64,000 nucleotides of DNA from Lineus longissimus. Taxonomy: Eukaryota > Nemertea > Pilidiophora > Heteronemertea > Lineidae. How positions within the stretch are numbered: the first letter of the stretch is position 1; every line of letters starts with the position of its first letter. Below, in pieces: positions 1 through 11,682 of this stretch. A model generated the notes under the pieces. That model made no database searches and was not told the origin of the DNA. It saw nothing but the letters and a program-made list of their open reading frames with translations. The stretch is from assembly GCF_910592395.1 (NCBI RefSeq), contig NC_088319.1, positions 6,324,001-6,388,000 on the forward strand. The letters run 5' to 3'. The position numbers and the translations under genes were made by a program.

Positions 1-376
1 AGTACGAGTAGGTATCAGGAAACCTTGCATTTCAGAATCTAACTGACCAACATTTTCTGTTTGTTATATAGAGAATGAGATATAGACATCACCAACAAAG
101 TTAGAATTTGGACGAAGAAGACTGGTCGGTTATTTCTGGTATCTGGTTTCTAAAAACTTAAATATATCTGATATATAACAAAACAAGATCCTTATAACGG
201 GCATGCATTAAATCATTTTTCTGAAGTTTTTAGACGTTCGAGACATGATATAGAATGACTGAATCAAGATTTTACATCTAATTCCTGGTTCGTCATCAAT
301 CATCCTGTCAACGGTTGCAACTTAAGTTTAGTGGCCTGCTGACCTGTTTTGAGGAGCTGAGTGACTACATTCCGCA
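1..376. other. 5' flank of GPCR A, no gene seen
   Basis: AT-rich sequence upstream of the first receptor exon. I see no coding region or clear promoter motif; the 5' UTR and promoter of the receptor presumably lie here or further upstream. Confidence 0.4.
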
Positions 377-2785
377 GTGCAATTGAAAGCGTTTCTAAAG
401 CAGACTATAAGTCACCAGTTTACTCAAAGAATACCTGAGAGGAAGACCATACAAACGCAACAAACAATGGCTAACACAGTTCATAACCTTCGCACAATGG
501 AGCAGATTCTCAGTACAGACAACACAACTAAGACAAGAGACATCTCAACTTCACAAGATTACCCTCTCCTGCAGATGGTTCTGGTTGGTTTGATGCACTG
601 GCCTTATGTCGTTTTTGTCCCACTGGGCGTTGTAGGGAACATGATATCATTCCTGATTACGACCAAGAAGAGTAACAAAAACCTCAGCACTTGTGTGTAT
701 ATGAGTGCGTTATCTGTGGTGGACACAATGATCCTAATATCCGTCACATCCCACCGCGTTATCTTCGTACTTGGTCAGAGTGCAGTCATTCAGTATGGAA
801 TTAACGATGTCATGTTAGTATTAAGTACAAACTGAAGTGCTCTACATCTGTGGACCCTTGCTCCCCGGGAATTTCATTCTTTTTTTAACTGCACTGTATA
901 AAACATACACATTACGCGGTGAGAACCGAAGTCTACAAAGTGGCAATTTGGTCAAAAATGATGTAAGTGCATGAACCTCTGACACTGAATACCACTTTCT
1001 GACAGCTAATTATTAACCGCGAGATGCGGAATGCGAAATCGCAAGATGCCAACCTCGGTGAGAGTACCATGCGCCACAGGATGTATTGCAAATATGGAAC
1101 CTGAAAAGGCGAACATTCATGAGACCGAGGCTTTAATAGGAGCTATCCTTGTTTTGATTGGCCCATTGAAATAGACTCCACTGTGCGTTGTGTGGAATTT
1201 AACCTAATTTATAGCCTAGTTTCTATGGTCAGACTATCCCGAGCTATTTTTTAGGGATGACCAGACGTTCACCAGGTGCATGCCCTGTGTGTTATCGGTC
1301 AATCGTGTGTATGGTGACTTGTGCCGCAGGCGTAAGGTGAAAAAAATCTTGATACATACAGCATCCTGAACGTCGTGGTATTATACTCAAGAGTATATCT
1401 TGATAAGTTGCAAATACCTTTGAGGTCAAGATGAACATGCAGTTGCATGTAACCTTTGTATTGTCTTCGGCCCTACTATCATTGAGTGGAGAAGTTGACA
1501 GCAGCATTAGAAATGGTGATTGTCATGGTCCAGGGAAGTAGAAAATCTTGTGGCAGAAAATAGTGATTACTCATCTGGCGATTTCGCGATTTCTCGCCTC
1601 GCGGTTTATAATAAGCCTTTTCTGACAGAGGTTCAAATGTAGCTTCATTCGTTTGCTCATTGCAGCACTCCACTTTCCCTTTCCATGAAAAATCAGAAGT
1701 TGAGGTCCCAGACCCGACATATATTTCTCGAAACTTGAAAGTCACTTTGAAGTCTCTGGTTGTCATCGCCTCATATAATTTTGGGTCATTGGCAAAATCA
1801 TCAGTCGACATACCAGCATGGACAGCATGATCTGCCACCCGCAATGAAGTAACGGCAGCTCCTTGTCAGTGGTTGGTACTTCTACTTTTTAGATCATGAA
1901 TATTCGTTCTGAATTTATTGTCCTTCTTTCACACTAAAAATCTGATTTAAGCAGGGCTTCTGCAGTAAATTAATTATTTGTCATGAATGATGGAGAAAAA
2001 TAATCAATCTACAAAGTTTTCCGACTTTTTTATTCATGCAATGATAATTCAACGCCGATTTTACTTTCAGTTTCTTCTGGTACTGGTCGTACACAGCAGG
2101 AATGTCCTCTGGCCTCTATCTCGCTTACATGAGTTTGGATCGAGCAATTGCAGTAACCTTCCCATTGAAGGCTAAGACATTCTGTACTACATCAAGAGCC
2201 AAAAAGGCAGTCAGTATGACTTTCTTCATTCCAGCAATTTTGAACGTGAACATGTTTTTCACTTATCAAGTCGATAAAGATATTACAGGATTTGACACGG
2301 CTTACTTGAATTACCCAGAGGCGCTCTGGGTGGAGCAGGCTGTTAGCGCCTACATGCTCACCGTTGGTACAATCATACCTTTTATCATTATTATGACATG
2401 TAACATTGTCATAATTGCAAGTGTACAAAAGGCGGGAAAAAGTAGAAACAAGATGGCTGCTGGAGAAGAGGGTGGCACATCGCAGGGGCGACATCTGACA
2501 AGAATGCTCATCTTCGTAACTGTTGCTTACATTGTCCTCTCGATACCAATGAGGTTATTCGAAATAGCATTTTCTATACCGGCGGTCATTGAGAAATATG
2601 ATATGAGTGACCCCTATTGGCAATTGTTGTTCAACGTGGAGTTATGGATTGTGACAGACTTGTGGAATTTAAACTATGCTGTGAATTTCTATCTTTATTT
2701 TCTTGGTGGTGGTAAAAAGTATAGAAACGATGCTAAGCAAGTCTTTTTTAAATTCTTTTCTTGCTCAACGAAATACATCAAATAG
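377..2785 (+). CDS. Class A (rhodopsin-family) GPCR A, two exons
   Basis: Seven-transmembrane receptor for an unknown ligand at the cell surface. Exon 1 is 377..813 and exon 2 is 2071..2785. The donor (exon base 813, then GTTAGT) and acceptor (TTTTACTTTCAG, exon from 2071) join in phase, and this is the only donor near the exon end that fits. Exon 1 carries TM1 with the conserved N (GVVGN) and TM2 with D (LSVVD). Exon 2 carries TM3 with a DR pair (YMSLDRAIAVTFPL), TM4-TM6 and a TM7 with NFYLYF instead of NPxxY. The start is uncertain: ATG 377 opens the frame, but ATG 467 (acaATGG) and ATG 497 (acaATGG) have better context, and an NTT sequon follows. About 353 aa from ATG 467. The usual Cys at the top of TM3 is not visible at the junction, which is odd. 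Resembles invertebrate peptide receptors of the FMRFamide/TRH/GPR139 type; ligand not predictable. Confidence 0.8.
814..2070 (+). other. Intron of GPCR A
   Basis: Bounded by GTTAGT and TTTTACTTTCAG, 1257 bp. A minus-strand open frame of 121 codons (1479..1844) lies inside but resembles no family I know and lacks clear splice sites, so it is not annotated as a gene. Confidence 0.65.
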
Positions 2786-2894
2786 ATGAACGAAAGTCAA
2801 CTTATGTCCAAATCAGTTTCAAGCAGAACTATTACCAGTGAATTCGTTCATGGACTTATGCAACCGTCTATGGCAAGCCATTCGTCCAATAACT

Positions 2895-3159
2895 AACCTG
2901 GTTTTCTTCTTTCGAAACTTAGTTTCATGGAAGAAAACGTGGTTTTCTTCTATGTTTCGAAGTTTAAGTTTTCGAAAGAAGAAAACCAGATTTTACTGAA
3001 ACCTAGTCTTTTTACCTCGTCTCCAACCCAACCTCTTCCCAGACGAACCATGTGTTTTCTGGCATATGGATTTAAAACCAGGTTATGAAAGAAATAACCT
3101 TGTCTTTTTTTTATAAAAACTAGGTTTTGATGAAGACATGTATATAACCTGGTTTTATT
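2895..3159. repeat. Degenerate GAAAACCTGGTTTTCTT-type repeat, left part
   Basis: Dense, imperfect reiteration of words such as gaaaacc(t/a)ggttttctt and ttcttcyatgaaac, partly palindromic. The same words resume at 4303 on the other side of the TCG element, so the array was probably continuous before that insertion. Similar words recur near 63785..63835. Confidence 0.6.
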
Positions 3160-3210
3160 AGCTCACCTCTTAGCAGAGGTGAGCTTATCCCATACCGTGG
3201 CGTCCGTCGT

Positions 3211-3269
<59 letters not shown>

Positions 3270-4302
3270 CGTCGTCCGTTAGCAGGGCACGTTTCGTAAC
3301 TGTTAGAGCTATTGAGTTGAAACTTGGTACACATGTACCCTTATGTAATGACACCTTGGAGACCAAGTTTCGGTCCGATTCGTTTCATGGTTTGGCCACC
3401 AGGGGGCCAAACGTTAAAAGTGAAAATATGCAATATCTCCCTTAATAGTAGTCGGGAAATTTTGAAAAAAATATGGTAGGTACTTCTAGCAAAGGTGCAT
3501 CATATATCCTCCAGGTTTTTGATTTGACCTCCTTTTCAAGGTCACAGAGGTCAAATGGTGTAAATTGGCCGTTAGGATGTAACAATGGCACGTTTCTAAA
3601 CTGCAATGACTATTGATACCAAATTTGGTACACATTTACCCCTTAGTCAGGTGATCTCAGGGACCGAAGTTTGGTCCAATATGATTCACCACTTGACCAC
3701 CAGGGGGCAAAATCCAAAAACCTTAAAAATGTGATTATTCCTTAACTTCTTGCCCGATTGCCACCAATTTGATATCATGGGTACATCTAACCAACATACA
3801 GTATATGTCACACAGGTTTTGACCTTCTTGTCAAGGTCACAGAGGTCAAATGGCGTAAATTCGCCGTCAGGCCGTAACTATGGCACGTTTCTTAACTGCA
3901 ATGACTATTGATCACAAATTAAGTACACATGTACCCCTTGGTCAGGTGATCTCAGGTACCGAAGTTTGGTGCAATCTGATTTGCCGTTTGGCCTCCAGGG
4001 AGGGGGCCAAATCCTAAATTCTTCAAAATGCCATTATTCCTAGTAATGACTTGCCCGATTGGCACCAATTTTATATCATAGGTACATCTAATTCTAACAA
4101 CCATTCAATGTGTCACCCGGGTCTTCTTTGATTTGACCTACTTTTCAAGGTCACAGAGGTCGAATGTACTGTAAATTGGCCATTTTGGGGAAATTGTAAT
4201 TGCTTGGACCTACATCAAACCTAACACTACATGACACAATACCATGCTCTTTATCCATCTTTCCTCCACATGAGGTGAGCACAATGGCCCTGGCCATTTC
4301 AT
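3160..4302 (+). mobile_element. TCG-tract non-autonomous element, copy 1
   Basis: One of three near-identical ~1.14-kb copies. It opens with a 10-bp-stem hairpin (GCTCACCTCT, loop TAGC, 3161..3184), then a CCATACCGTGGCGTCCGTCG segment and an 18-fold TCG/CGT tract (about 3213..3268). Three diverged tandem modules of roughly 300 bp follow; their shared word (cacgtttc.taactg) falls at about 3290, 3591 and 3883. Each module carries a 'ccaccagggggc' word and a 'aaggtcacagaggtcaaat' word. The right end has GAGGTGAGC (4272..4280), complementary to the start, then ~20 bp also shared by the other copies. No coding capacity: the Arg-rich open frames are the trinucleotide tract. Class unknown; a small DNA transposon or a Helitron-like element are options. 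Confidence 0.75.
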
Positions 4303-4545
4303 TCCTCAAAACATAGTTTTCTTCTACGAAACAAGGTTTACCTTTAAGAAGCATAGATTTAATTTTTAAAAAAAACTTTTCTTCCAAAAAACTTGGTCTT
4401 GGATCAAGAAAACGTGGTATTTATATTTAGCCTATGCTTCTTCGATAAAAAAACTAGTTTTATTAAATGAAACGTGGTTTTCTTCCATGAAACAACGTTT
4501 TAAAGAAGAAAGCCAGGTTTTCTTACTGAAAACTAGGTTTTCTTA
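4303..4545. repeat. Degenerate GAAAACCTGGTTTTCTT-type repeat, right part
   Basis: Continuation of the array at 2895..3159, with repeats of cgtggttttcttccatgaaac and ccaggttttctta-type words. Confidence 0.6.
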
Positions 4546-4639
4546 ATTATTAGACACACGGCTTACCATAACAGTCAACATGAACTCTGTATCCTCCTCC
4601 CGCTGAGATACATGGGTCAGTGCGCACAACATGGAAAGT

Positions 4640-5310
4640 ACCTGGTAGGTCTCTTGCAACCTCCATTTTGTTAACACTTTGTGACGCCTATTTGATTATG
4701 CACACATACTGAAGTTAAATACTCTTGGACAATTAATGAAAAATATGTGCTGCTATCAGTGAACTCTAAGAGTTTGAGCTCCGAGACCGTGGAATGTAGG
4801 TCAAATTAAAAACCTAGGTGCTACAAAGTGGACACTTATTAGATACACCAACCAACTCTAGCTTCGGCCAATGACTTTAAAATAGCATAAAAACCATTTC
4901 CAGGCTGGTGGACTACCGAGTTAAACAACGAATCAATAAAATGTCCAAAAAAAACCCCCAAAAAAACCAACAAATTCTAAACATATTGCCATAAGGACCA
5001 GAAGTGGGATTGGACTCAAAACCTTGGGAGTCATACAAGAGCGGGATATTGAAACCAAGTTTGCCCAACACAGCTTTTCGCTCAGTTCCACCAACTGGTA
5101 ATTCCAATCAAAACTATTCTATTTCATGTCAAAACGCTCATCCATGCAGACCTCTTCAACATTGTTTCAAGCATCAATCTGTAGGAATAAAGAGAATAAT
5201 TATACCTTTGCAATTTACGCCTTTAGTCCCCTGGTGAGTAGAATTTGAGTCAAACGCACCAAATATTCTGTTAGTGGTATTTCCTGGTGTAGCGATTTTC
5301 CTACTGGTTG
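4640..5310 (+). repeat. Dispersed repeat R1, copy 1
   Basis: Diverged duplicate of 7800..8215. Shared landmarks in order are 'acctggtaggtctc', 'tacaagagcggga', 'ccaactggt', 'caatcaaaactattc', 'tttcaagcatc' and 'acgcctttag'. No coding potential is apparent; the short open frames here do not correspond between copies. Confidence 0.6.
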
Positions 5311-7210
5311 ACTCGGTGTCGTACCGGATGCTCCTGAGATATAGCACCATCCATAGAGTGTCACACTTGATCATTGTCACAACCTGGTTAAAGACTTGTC
5401 TTGACAAGTCTAATGTATGAATAGGATAACCCAAGTACTCTATAGATGATCCCAACGTACGTTATCCGAAGGGCGCCGCTACAAAGTCTGTGGGTAGGTA
5501 TAAATGGCCAACAAAGTCATCAATTTAACGAAAACGTAGATTTCTTTTCATCTTTCTGTCTCATAAGGTATTTTACATCGATCATGCTCATAACCTTGCT
5601 CAGCAATAAATTCCTATAACATAACCTAACTGTCGTTTCATATATTTGCTTTCATATTTAGTATAAGCCATGGGTGGCCCGATGCCATTTAAAGTTGAAC
5701 TCTATATTATTAGTATATTCACGACCCTTGTCAACTACACCAGCGGTGTCCCGACGGGGCGGAGCCCGCCGGGAGCCTGAGTACCAACCTTTCGGTTTTA
5801 GACACAAGTCAAGAGTCATTACATAACAAATTTTTACGTCATTTATAGCTTCACGACGTCACGCCACATCCAATCACGAGGCTAGAATCACGTCAAGTGA
5901 CCCGAAATTTAGTCAATTTTTGAGAGGGAATGCCGAATATAATTCGAAACGGCAAGCATGCGGTTCTAATAACCAGAAAACTGAAACATGGAATTGATCC
6001 CATATTGTTAGAAGAAAAGATAGGAAAAACTTCCATGGCTTTTTAATTGAAGAGTTTTGAGCACTTTTGAACTAAACACAGGGCATCTAGGAAATTTCCG
6101 TGCGTAATGGTTAAGCCTTTAACGTAAATGGACGTGACGCCGCATTCTCAATTTATACCGATACGATCGCCTCGATATATAACTCTATAACGAAACATAT
6201 AACCTTCAATCGAACCCATCCAAATCTTTCTAATGATTCTCATGATCATATATACAAATTTTGATAATGGTTATATGTCTAAATCTTACATATTTTAACT
6301 TCTAAAACAGGTGTCGGACACTGGAAGCTCGAGCGTCTAAGGTATTACGTCAGTAGAATAAGACGGCGGAATCGCACTTCATCTAGCTTTGTCATTAAAT
6401 GTCTTAAACTCAAAGCACATAACCCTAAAATGGTTACATACTACTGGTAGTTGACATAGATAAGAATTCGTATTCAGGATATAGTGAGATTTTGATGTAC
6501 GGTTTAGGAAATATTAAAGAATGACTGAGGGACGTGTATCCAGACCGAAAGTGTACGTCGTTGTCAACGTAAAGTGATTTGACGCGGATCACAGGCCGTA
6601 GAAGACGTGACCCGTAAAACTCCCGGGTAAAACTTGATAAAAATAGTATCATAGATGAGTCATAACCCGAAAAAGACGTACACCATTGTCTCAACAATAT
6701 CTCTGACTACAAAGTCTTAAAACGTGAAAGAGTTCGTATGCGTAGGCTTGACGTTATTTCAATCGATATACGGTGGATTGTCCGAAAGAACTGTCATCCA
6801 GGCGCGCGGAGAAGAGTCCGACGGCGCGTCAAAAGTGTCCTATCAAATCTCTGATTTCTTCATCAAACTTTCGATCATATCATGATTTGCATAGCAAGAA
6901 TATGAGGTGAGTGACCGCAAGTACATCATCTGGGCGTAATAAAGGATTTGGTGAGGAAGAAAATATGTTTTAGATGGAGTTTTGAAACGTAAATAAGTAT
7001 AAAACCGTAGCGGTGTAATGTACACGAAATGTACACAGAGCATAACAATGGACCACACAATGTGATACGCACAGAGACAAATACTGTTACGTTATGTAAA
7101 GAAACGACCAGTTTGATGATTTATGGCACTCAACTCGGATTCAAAAGCTTATTTCTTATCTCAAACTAGAGTATCTGTATTTTCACATACAACAAACCCA
7201 AACTAAGGCT
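5311..7210. other. Gene-poor stretch
   Basis: I see no coding exon, RNA gene or recognisable transposon. Short open frames (6434..6697 and 6843..7058, minus) lack family resemblance and splice context. A GC-rich patch with a possible small hairpin lies near 5750..5780 (ggcggagcccgccggga). Confidence 0.4.
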
Positions 7211-7446
7211 CGAGTGATGGAGGTAGTAATCAAGGAGCAAAATTTAAAGGGGGAAAAGGGAATGACAGTCTTACTTGCTGTACTGGACAAACAAAGGGGT
7301 GTTTCAGTGGCAGATGGAGACTATAGAAAGGAGGGTGGGAATAATTTTGAATTACACGTAAGAATTTACCAAGAATTCTACACTGGGCTGTTCTGCTTCA
7401 TGGCCACATTTGAAATGCCTAGGCCTAACAGTCACGAAATGCCCAA

Positions 7447-7469
7447 TGGATGGATGGATGGATGGATGG
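7447..7469. repeat. (GGAT)n microsatellite
   Basis: About six GGAT units in a row, within a stretch (7398..7480) that resembles the 'aaatgcctaggcctaacagtcacgaa' part of the dispersed module family. Confidence 0.85.
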
Positions 7470-7799
7470 AACGACCGACACCACCCAAATACCTATATGA
7501 CTAGCCCAGTTGACAATCATCAAACAATTTTTTTACATATTTTCAGCTGGGTTACCAGGAAATCTACGGAGGACAATCATTTAAAACCACAGGACCTGCC
7601 GTTTTGGTGTGGAAATGGCTTCAATCACTAAAGGTGAAGGAGGAAGGGAAGGGGTCAGAGTGCTGCATTACAGGATAAGGAAAACTATTCAACAAACCAA
7701 AACATGGTTACTTATATTTTTATCCAGAGCATCAACTTTAAACAAGAGGTCCAAGGGCCTGGCGCTCAGCTGAAATACATGTGTACAATGCACAAACGA

Positions 7800-8400
7800 T
7801 GGAAGTACCTGGTAGGTCTCCTTCAACCTCAACCACCAGCCAAAATAACCAAAAAATATATAGAAAATGTATCATACAAGTGAAAAAGGAAAATAAAATG
7901 TTGCGCTGATGTAGGATAGAACCAACAATCTTCGGAGTTGTACAAGAGCGGGAAATTCAAATCAAGTTAAAACTAGGTCAACACAGATTTATGCTTAGTA
8001 ACGCCAACTGGTGGTATCAATCAAAACTATTCCAATTTTGTATCAAGACCTACTCGCATGCAGCCTTTCTCAACTTATTTCAAGCATCTATCTATTGAAA
8101 TAAAGCGACAAAAATTTCTTTGTAACTTACGCCTTTAGCCCCCAGGTGAGAGGAATTTAAGTCGAACCGTGCTAAATTTTCAGTCGGGGGTATTTCCTTG
8201 GCTGTTCTTCCTCATGGTCAAATTTGAAGTGCCTAGGTCTTACGGTTACAAAACGTGCCCCATGTTGACGGATGGAGAGACAGACGACATTCTGAATAGT
8301 TATTTTACCAGCTGTGCTGACTTTCGTCAGCTGAGCTGAAGAAAGTGCATCTTGCTCTCTTTGCCTTTGGACGCCTATCACAAACCTCTAATTCTATATG
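7800..8400 (+). repeat. Dispersed repeat R1, copy 2, plus module fragment
   Basis: The first ~415 bp match 4640..5310. The segment after 8200 contains 'gcctaggtcttacggttaca' and 'aaacgtgcc', a variant of the module family found in the TCG elements. Confidence 0.55.
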
Positions 8401-8690
8401 AAAATTCCTCTATTCATGCGTGGTTATCAAAGCGTTAAAATATGTTATTCCTATCATATTTCATATCTGATTATTATCTTATCTGGTATTATGCAGAATC
8501 TACTGCAGAATCCAATAAAACAAACCCCATACAAATCCATAAAGAAATAAGTGAATGGTGATGACTTTAGTATCGCATATTCGTATCCGTCTCTTAAAAC
8601 AGGAGAAAAGGAGAAAGCTGGAGAAACTAATCACAGTTTTTCAGGTAAAAATGGGCGCGATGAATTGGCCTTCTACTTTGCATAATTTAA

Positions 8691-9121
8691 GGCACAGTAC
8701 ATATGTTCAAAGAAGCGCACATACTTTGTCCTGGCTGGGCTGTTTATTTCACTCTTTGCTCTGAACAGTCACTGTCTCATCTTCATGAAAGTTGGCATCT
8801 ACCCTGGTGAAGGAGTCTGGTGTGATGCAGGAAGAGCTGATGCGCCTTATTTTATATTTTATTACACAGCATGGAGTATCATACGTATCATCATGTATGC
8901 AGCTATACCTTTCATTGTCATAACAAATACATTTACTTCAACATACATGTATAAGTTATAAACTATCATGGACGTGGAACCTTATCATCATTTAGTTAAT
9001 TTCAGCAGCACAAGTTGTTTACTATTATCATTCTGCACATCCATACACTACTCACATACATGTCAACAGTTTATTTATTCATAAAATGAAGACTTGCGAG
9101 AGTTGAAATCAATTCTGATTC

Positions 9122-9184
<63 letters not shown>

Positions 9185-9278
9185 TTGATGAAATTGTATG
9201 TGTTAATACACCGTTTCTGATGATGTTGCATATTGCTCTTGATGTCACATCGTCTCCATTGCTTAAAGCTATGTTATA
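8691..9278 (+). pseudogene. Decayed GPCR B paralogue (TM4-TM5 plus 3' UTR)
   Basis: Bases 8691..8932 match the intact receptor at 27393..27629 with few differences and cover TM4, the second extracellular loop (Cys kept) and most of TM5. After a short unrelated join, 8951..9278 matches that receptor's 3' UTR (28004..28265). The ~390 bp that should code TM5 end to the C-terminus is therefore missing, as is everything before TM4. Cannot make a receptor. A GAT tract (9121..9188) is expanded relative to the intact gene. Confidence 0.85.
9121..9188. repeat. (GAT)n microsatellite
   Basis: Over twenty GAT units inside the receptor-derived 3' UTR; the matching place in the intact gene (28172..28192) has only a few units. 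Confidence 0.9.
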
Positions 9279-9282
9279 GCTA

Positions 9283-9613
9283 ATGCATTACGTAACGTCA
9301 AAAATGATTAATTTTGTGTTTAAAAGTCTCATGAAGGTAATCACAATCAGCAAGCAATCACTGAATGTATTGATGCCCGCAGTTAAGGAGTCATGTATAC
9401 CAAATTTCAACTCCATAGCTTTAGCGGTTAAGAAACGTGCCATAGTTACACTCAAATGGCCTATTTACGCCATTTGACCTCTGTGACCTTGAAAAGTAGG
9501 TTAAATCGAAAACTCGTAGGTCATGTGATGTATCTTTGCTTGGAGTACCTACCATAAAAATAGCATTGAAAACAATTCACTGATAAGCGAGATATTAAAC
9601 GTTTTACCTTTTT
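9283..9613 (-). repeat. Older module-family repeat, left half
   Basis: Reverse-oriented modules ('aaacgtgccatag', 'acgccatttgacctctgtga') closely matching 29585..29960. The copy continues at 10750 beyond the TCG element, so it was interrupted by that insertion. Because the matching copy at 29.6 kb also lies downstream of GPCR B, this piece looks like part of one duplicated block with the receptor. Confidence 0.6.
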
Positions 9614-9666
9614 TTAGCTCACCTCTTAGCAGAGGTGAGCTTATCCCATACCGTGGCGTCCGTCGT

Positions 9667-9710
<44 letters not shown>

Positions 9711-10749
9711 CGTCGTCCGTTAGCAGGGCACGTTTCGTAACTGTTAGAGCTATTGAGTTGAAACTTGGTACACATGTACCCTTATGTAATGACACCTGGG
9801 AGACCAAGTTTCGGTCCGATTCGTTTCATGGTTTGGCCACCAGGGGGACAAACGTTAAAAGTGAAAATATGCAATATCTCCCTTAATAGTAGTCGGGAAA
9901 TTTTGAAAAAAATATGGTAGGTACTTCTAGCAAAGGTGCATCATATATCCTCTGGGTTTTTGATTTGACCTCCTTTTCAAGGTCACAGAGGTCAAATGGT
10001 GTAAATTAGCCGTTAGGATGTAACGATGGCACGTTTCTAAACTGCAATGACTATTGATACAAAATTTGGTACACATTTACCCCTTAGTCAGGTGATCTCA
10101 GGGACCAAAGTTTGGTCCAATATGATTCACCACTTGACCACCAGGGGGCAAAATCCAAAAACCTTAAAAATGTGATTATTCCTTAACTTCTTGCCCGATT
10201 GCCACCAATTTGATATCATGGGTACATCTAACCACCATACAGTATATGTCACACAGGTTTTTAATTTGACCTTCTTGTCAAGGTCACAGAGGTCAAATGG
10301 CGTAAATTCGCCGTCAGGCCGTAACTATGGCACGTTTCTTAACTGCAATGACTATTGATCACAAATTAAGTACACATGTACCCCTTGGTCAGGTGATCTC
10401 AGGTACCGAAGTTTGGTGCGATCTGATTTGCCGTTTGGCCTCCAGGGAGGGGCTAAATCCTAAATTCTTCAAAATGCCATTATTCCTAGTAATGACTTGC
10501 CCGATTGGCACCAATTTTATATCATAGGTACATCTAATTCTAACAACCATTCAATGTGTCACCCGGGTCTTCTTTGATTTGACCTACTTTTCAAGGTCAC
10601 AGAGGTCGAATGTACTGTAAATTGGCCATTTTGGGGAAATTGTAATTGCTTGGACCTACATCAAACCTAACACTACATGACACAAGACCATGCTCTTTGT
10701 CCATCTTTCCTCCACATGAGGTGAGCACAATGGCCCTGGCCATTTCATT
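9614..10749 (+). mobile_element. TCG-tract non-autonomous element, copy 2
   Basis: Near-identical to copy 1 over its full length: hairpin 9617..9640, shorter TCG tract (about 9671..9711), the same three modules, and right-end GAGGTGAGC at 10718..10726. The chief length difference is the TCG tract. Confidence 0.75.
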
Positions 10750-11390
10750 TAGTTTTAACCCTCTGGTGGCCAAGTCAAGTCTCAGATCGGACCGAAATTC
10801 TGTGTCAGAGATTATGTGTCATAGGGAGTTTTGTGTACTAAATTTCAAGTTAATAGCTTTAGTGGGTTCGAAAGAGTGCCAACGTTACACCCAAGTGGCC
10901 AATTTACGCCATTTGACCTCTGTGACCTTGAAAATTAAATTGAATAAAACGCCCGTCTAATATGTGATGAATCCTTGCTAGGAGAACAAACCATAAAAAT
11001 GTTATCGAAAACGAGTCATTTATAAGAGAGATATCAAACTTTTTAGGTTTCCACTGTTGGCCCCCTGGTCGTCAAGTTCAAAATTGGATCAGATCGAAAT
11101 TAAGTGTCAGAGGTCACCAGACCTGGGGAACCCTGTGTACAAAGTTTCATGTTCATATAGCTTTAGCGGTTAAGAAACGTGCCTCGGTTTTCGAAACAGG
11201 ATACAGACGACGACGACGACGGAGAACGACGAACAATGGACACTGCGGTATTGTGGTGAGCGAAAAAGAGAAACCAACATACCTACTGAACGTGTTGGGT
11301 ATGAAAATAAAACATGGGTAATATGTGATGACATACAAACCATGAAAAAAATCGTCACTATTACTACTGTACATATTTTCAAGATGCAGG
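10750..11390 (-). repeat. Older module-family repeat, right half
   Basis: Continues the repeat at 9283..9613: two diverged reverse modules, a short CGA tract (about 11205..11222) and a tail 'cactgcggtattgt' to 'catattttcaagatg'. The tail matches 25503..25795 and, shorter, 16930..17050. It abuts the next receptor fragment exactly. Confidence 0.6.
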
Positions 11391-11682
11391 CAGAGTTGAT
11401 GCGCCTTTTTTACATTTTATTTCACAGCATGGGGCATTATACGTGTCATCATGTATGCAGCTATACCTTTCATTGTCATAACAATCTGTAATGGCTTCAT
11501 AATGTTTAAGCTGCTAAAAAACATGAGACGGAGAATGAAGATGCAGAATACCCAAGCCCAAAAATATCTTACAGGGATAACATTCATGTTGTATGTTGTC
11601 AGTGTCGTGTTTGTCATTCTTGCACTGCCAAACCAAGTTTTCTATGCAATTGAACCCGTTTTTTCCCAGATCTGAGTGAATC
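11391..11682 (+). pseudogene. Decayed GPCR B paralogue (TM5-TM6)
   Basis: Matches 27527..27828 of the intact receptor, covering the end of extracellular loop 2, TM5, intracellular loop 3 and TM6. A length change in the T-run near 11408 breaks the frame at the 5' end, and homology stops abruptly at 'gatctgagtgaatca'. Begins at a repeat boundary, so the 5' part was removed or never copied. Confidence 0.85.

Noticed and set aside
1479-1844. 121-codon minus-strand ORF in the GPCR A intron
   Set aside because: Protein-like in places, but no family resemblance, no splice or promoter context; kept only as a remark.
3163-3445. Arg-rich ORFs on both strands over the TCG tract (also 9619..9886)
   Set aside because: Translation of a CGT/CGA microsatellite inside a repeat; the same frame recurs only because the repeat recurs.
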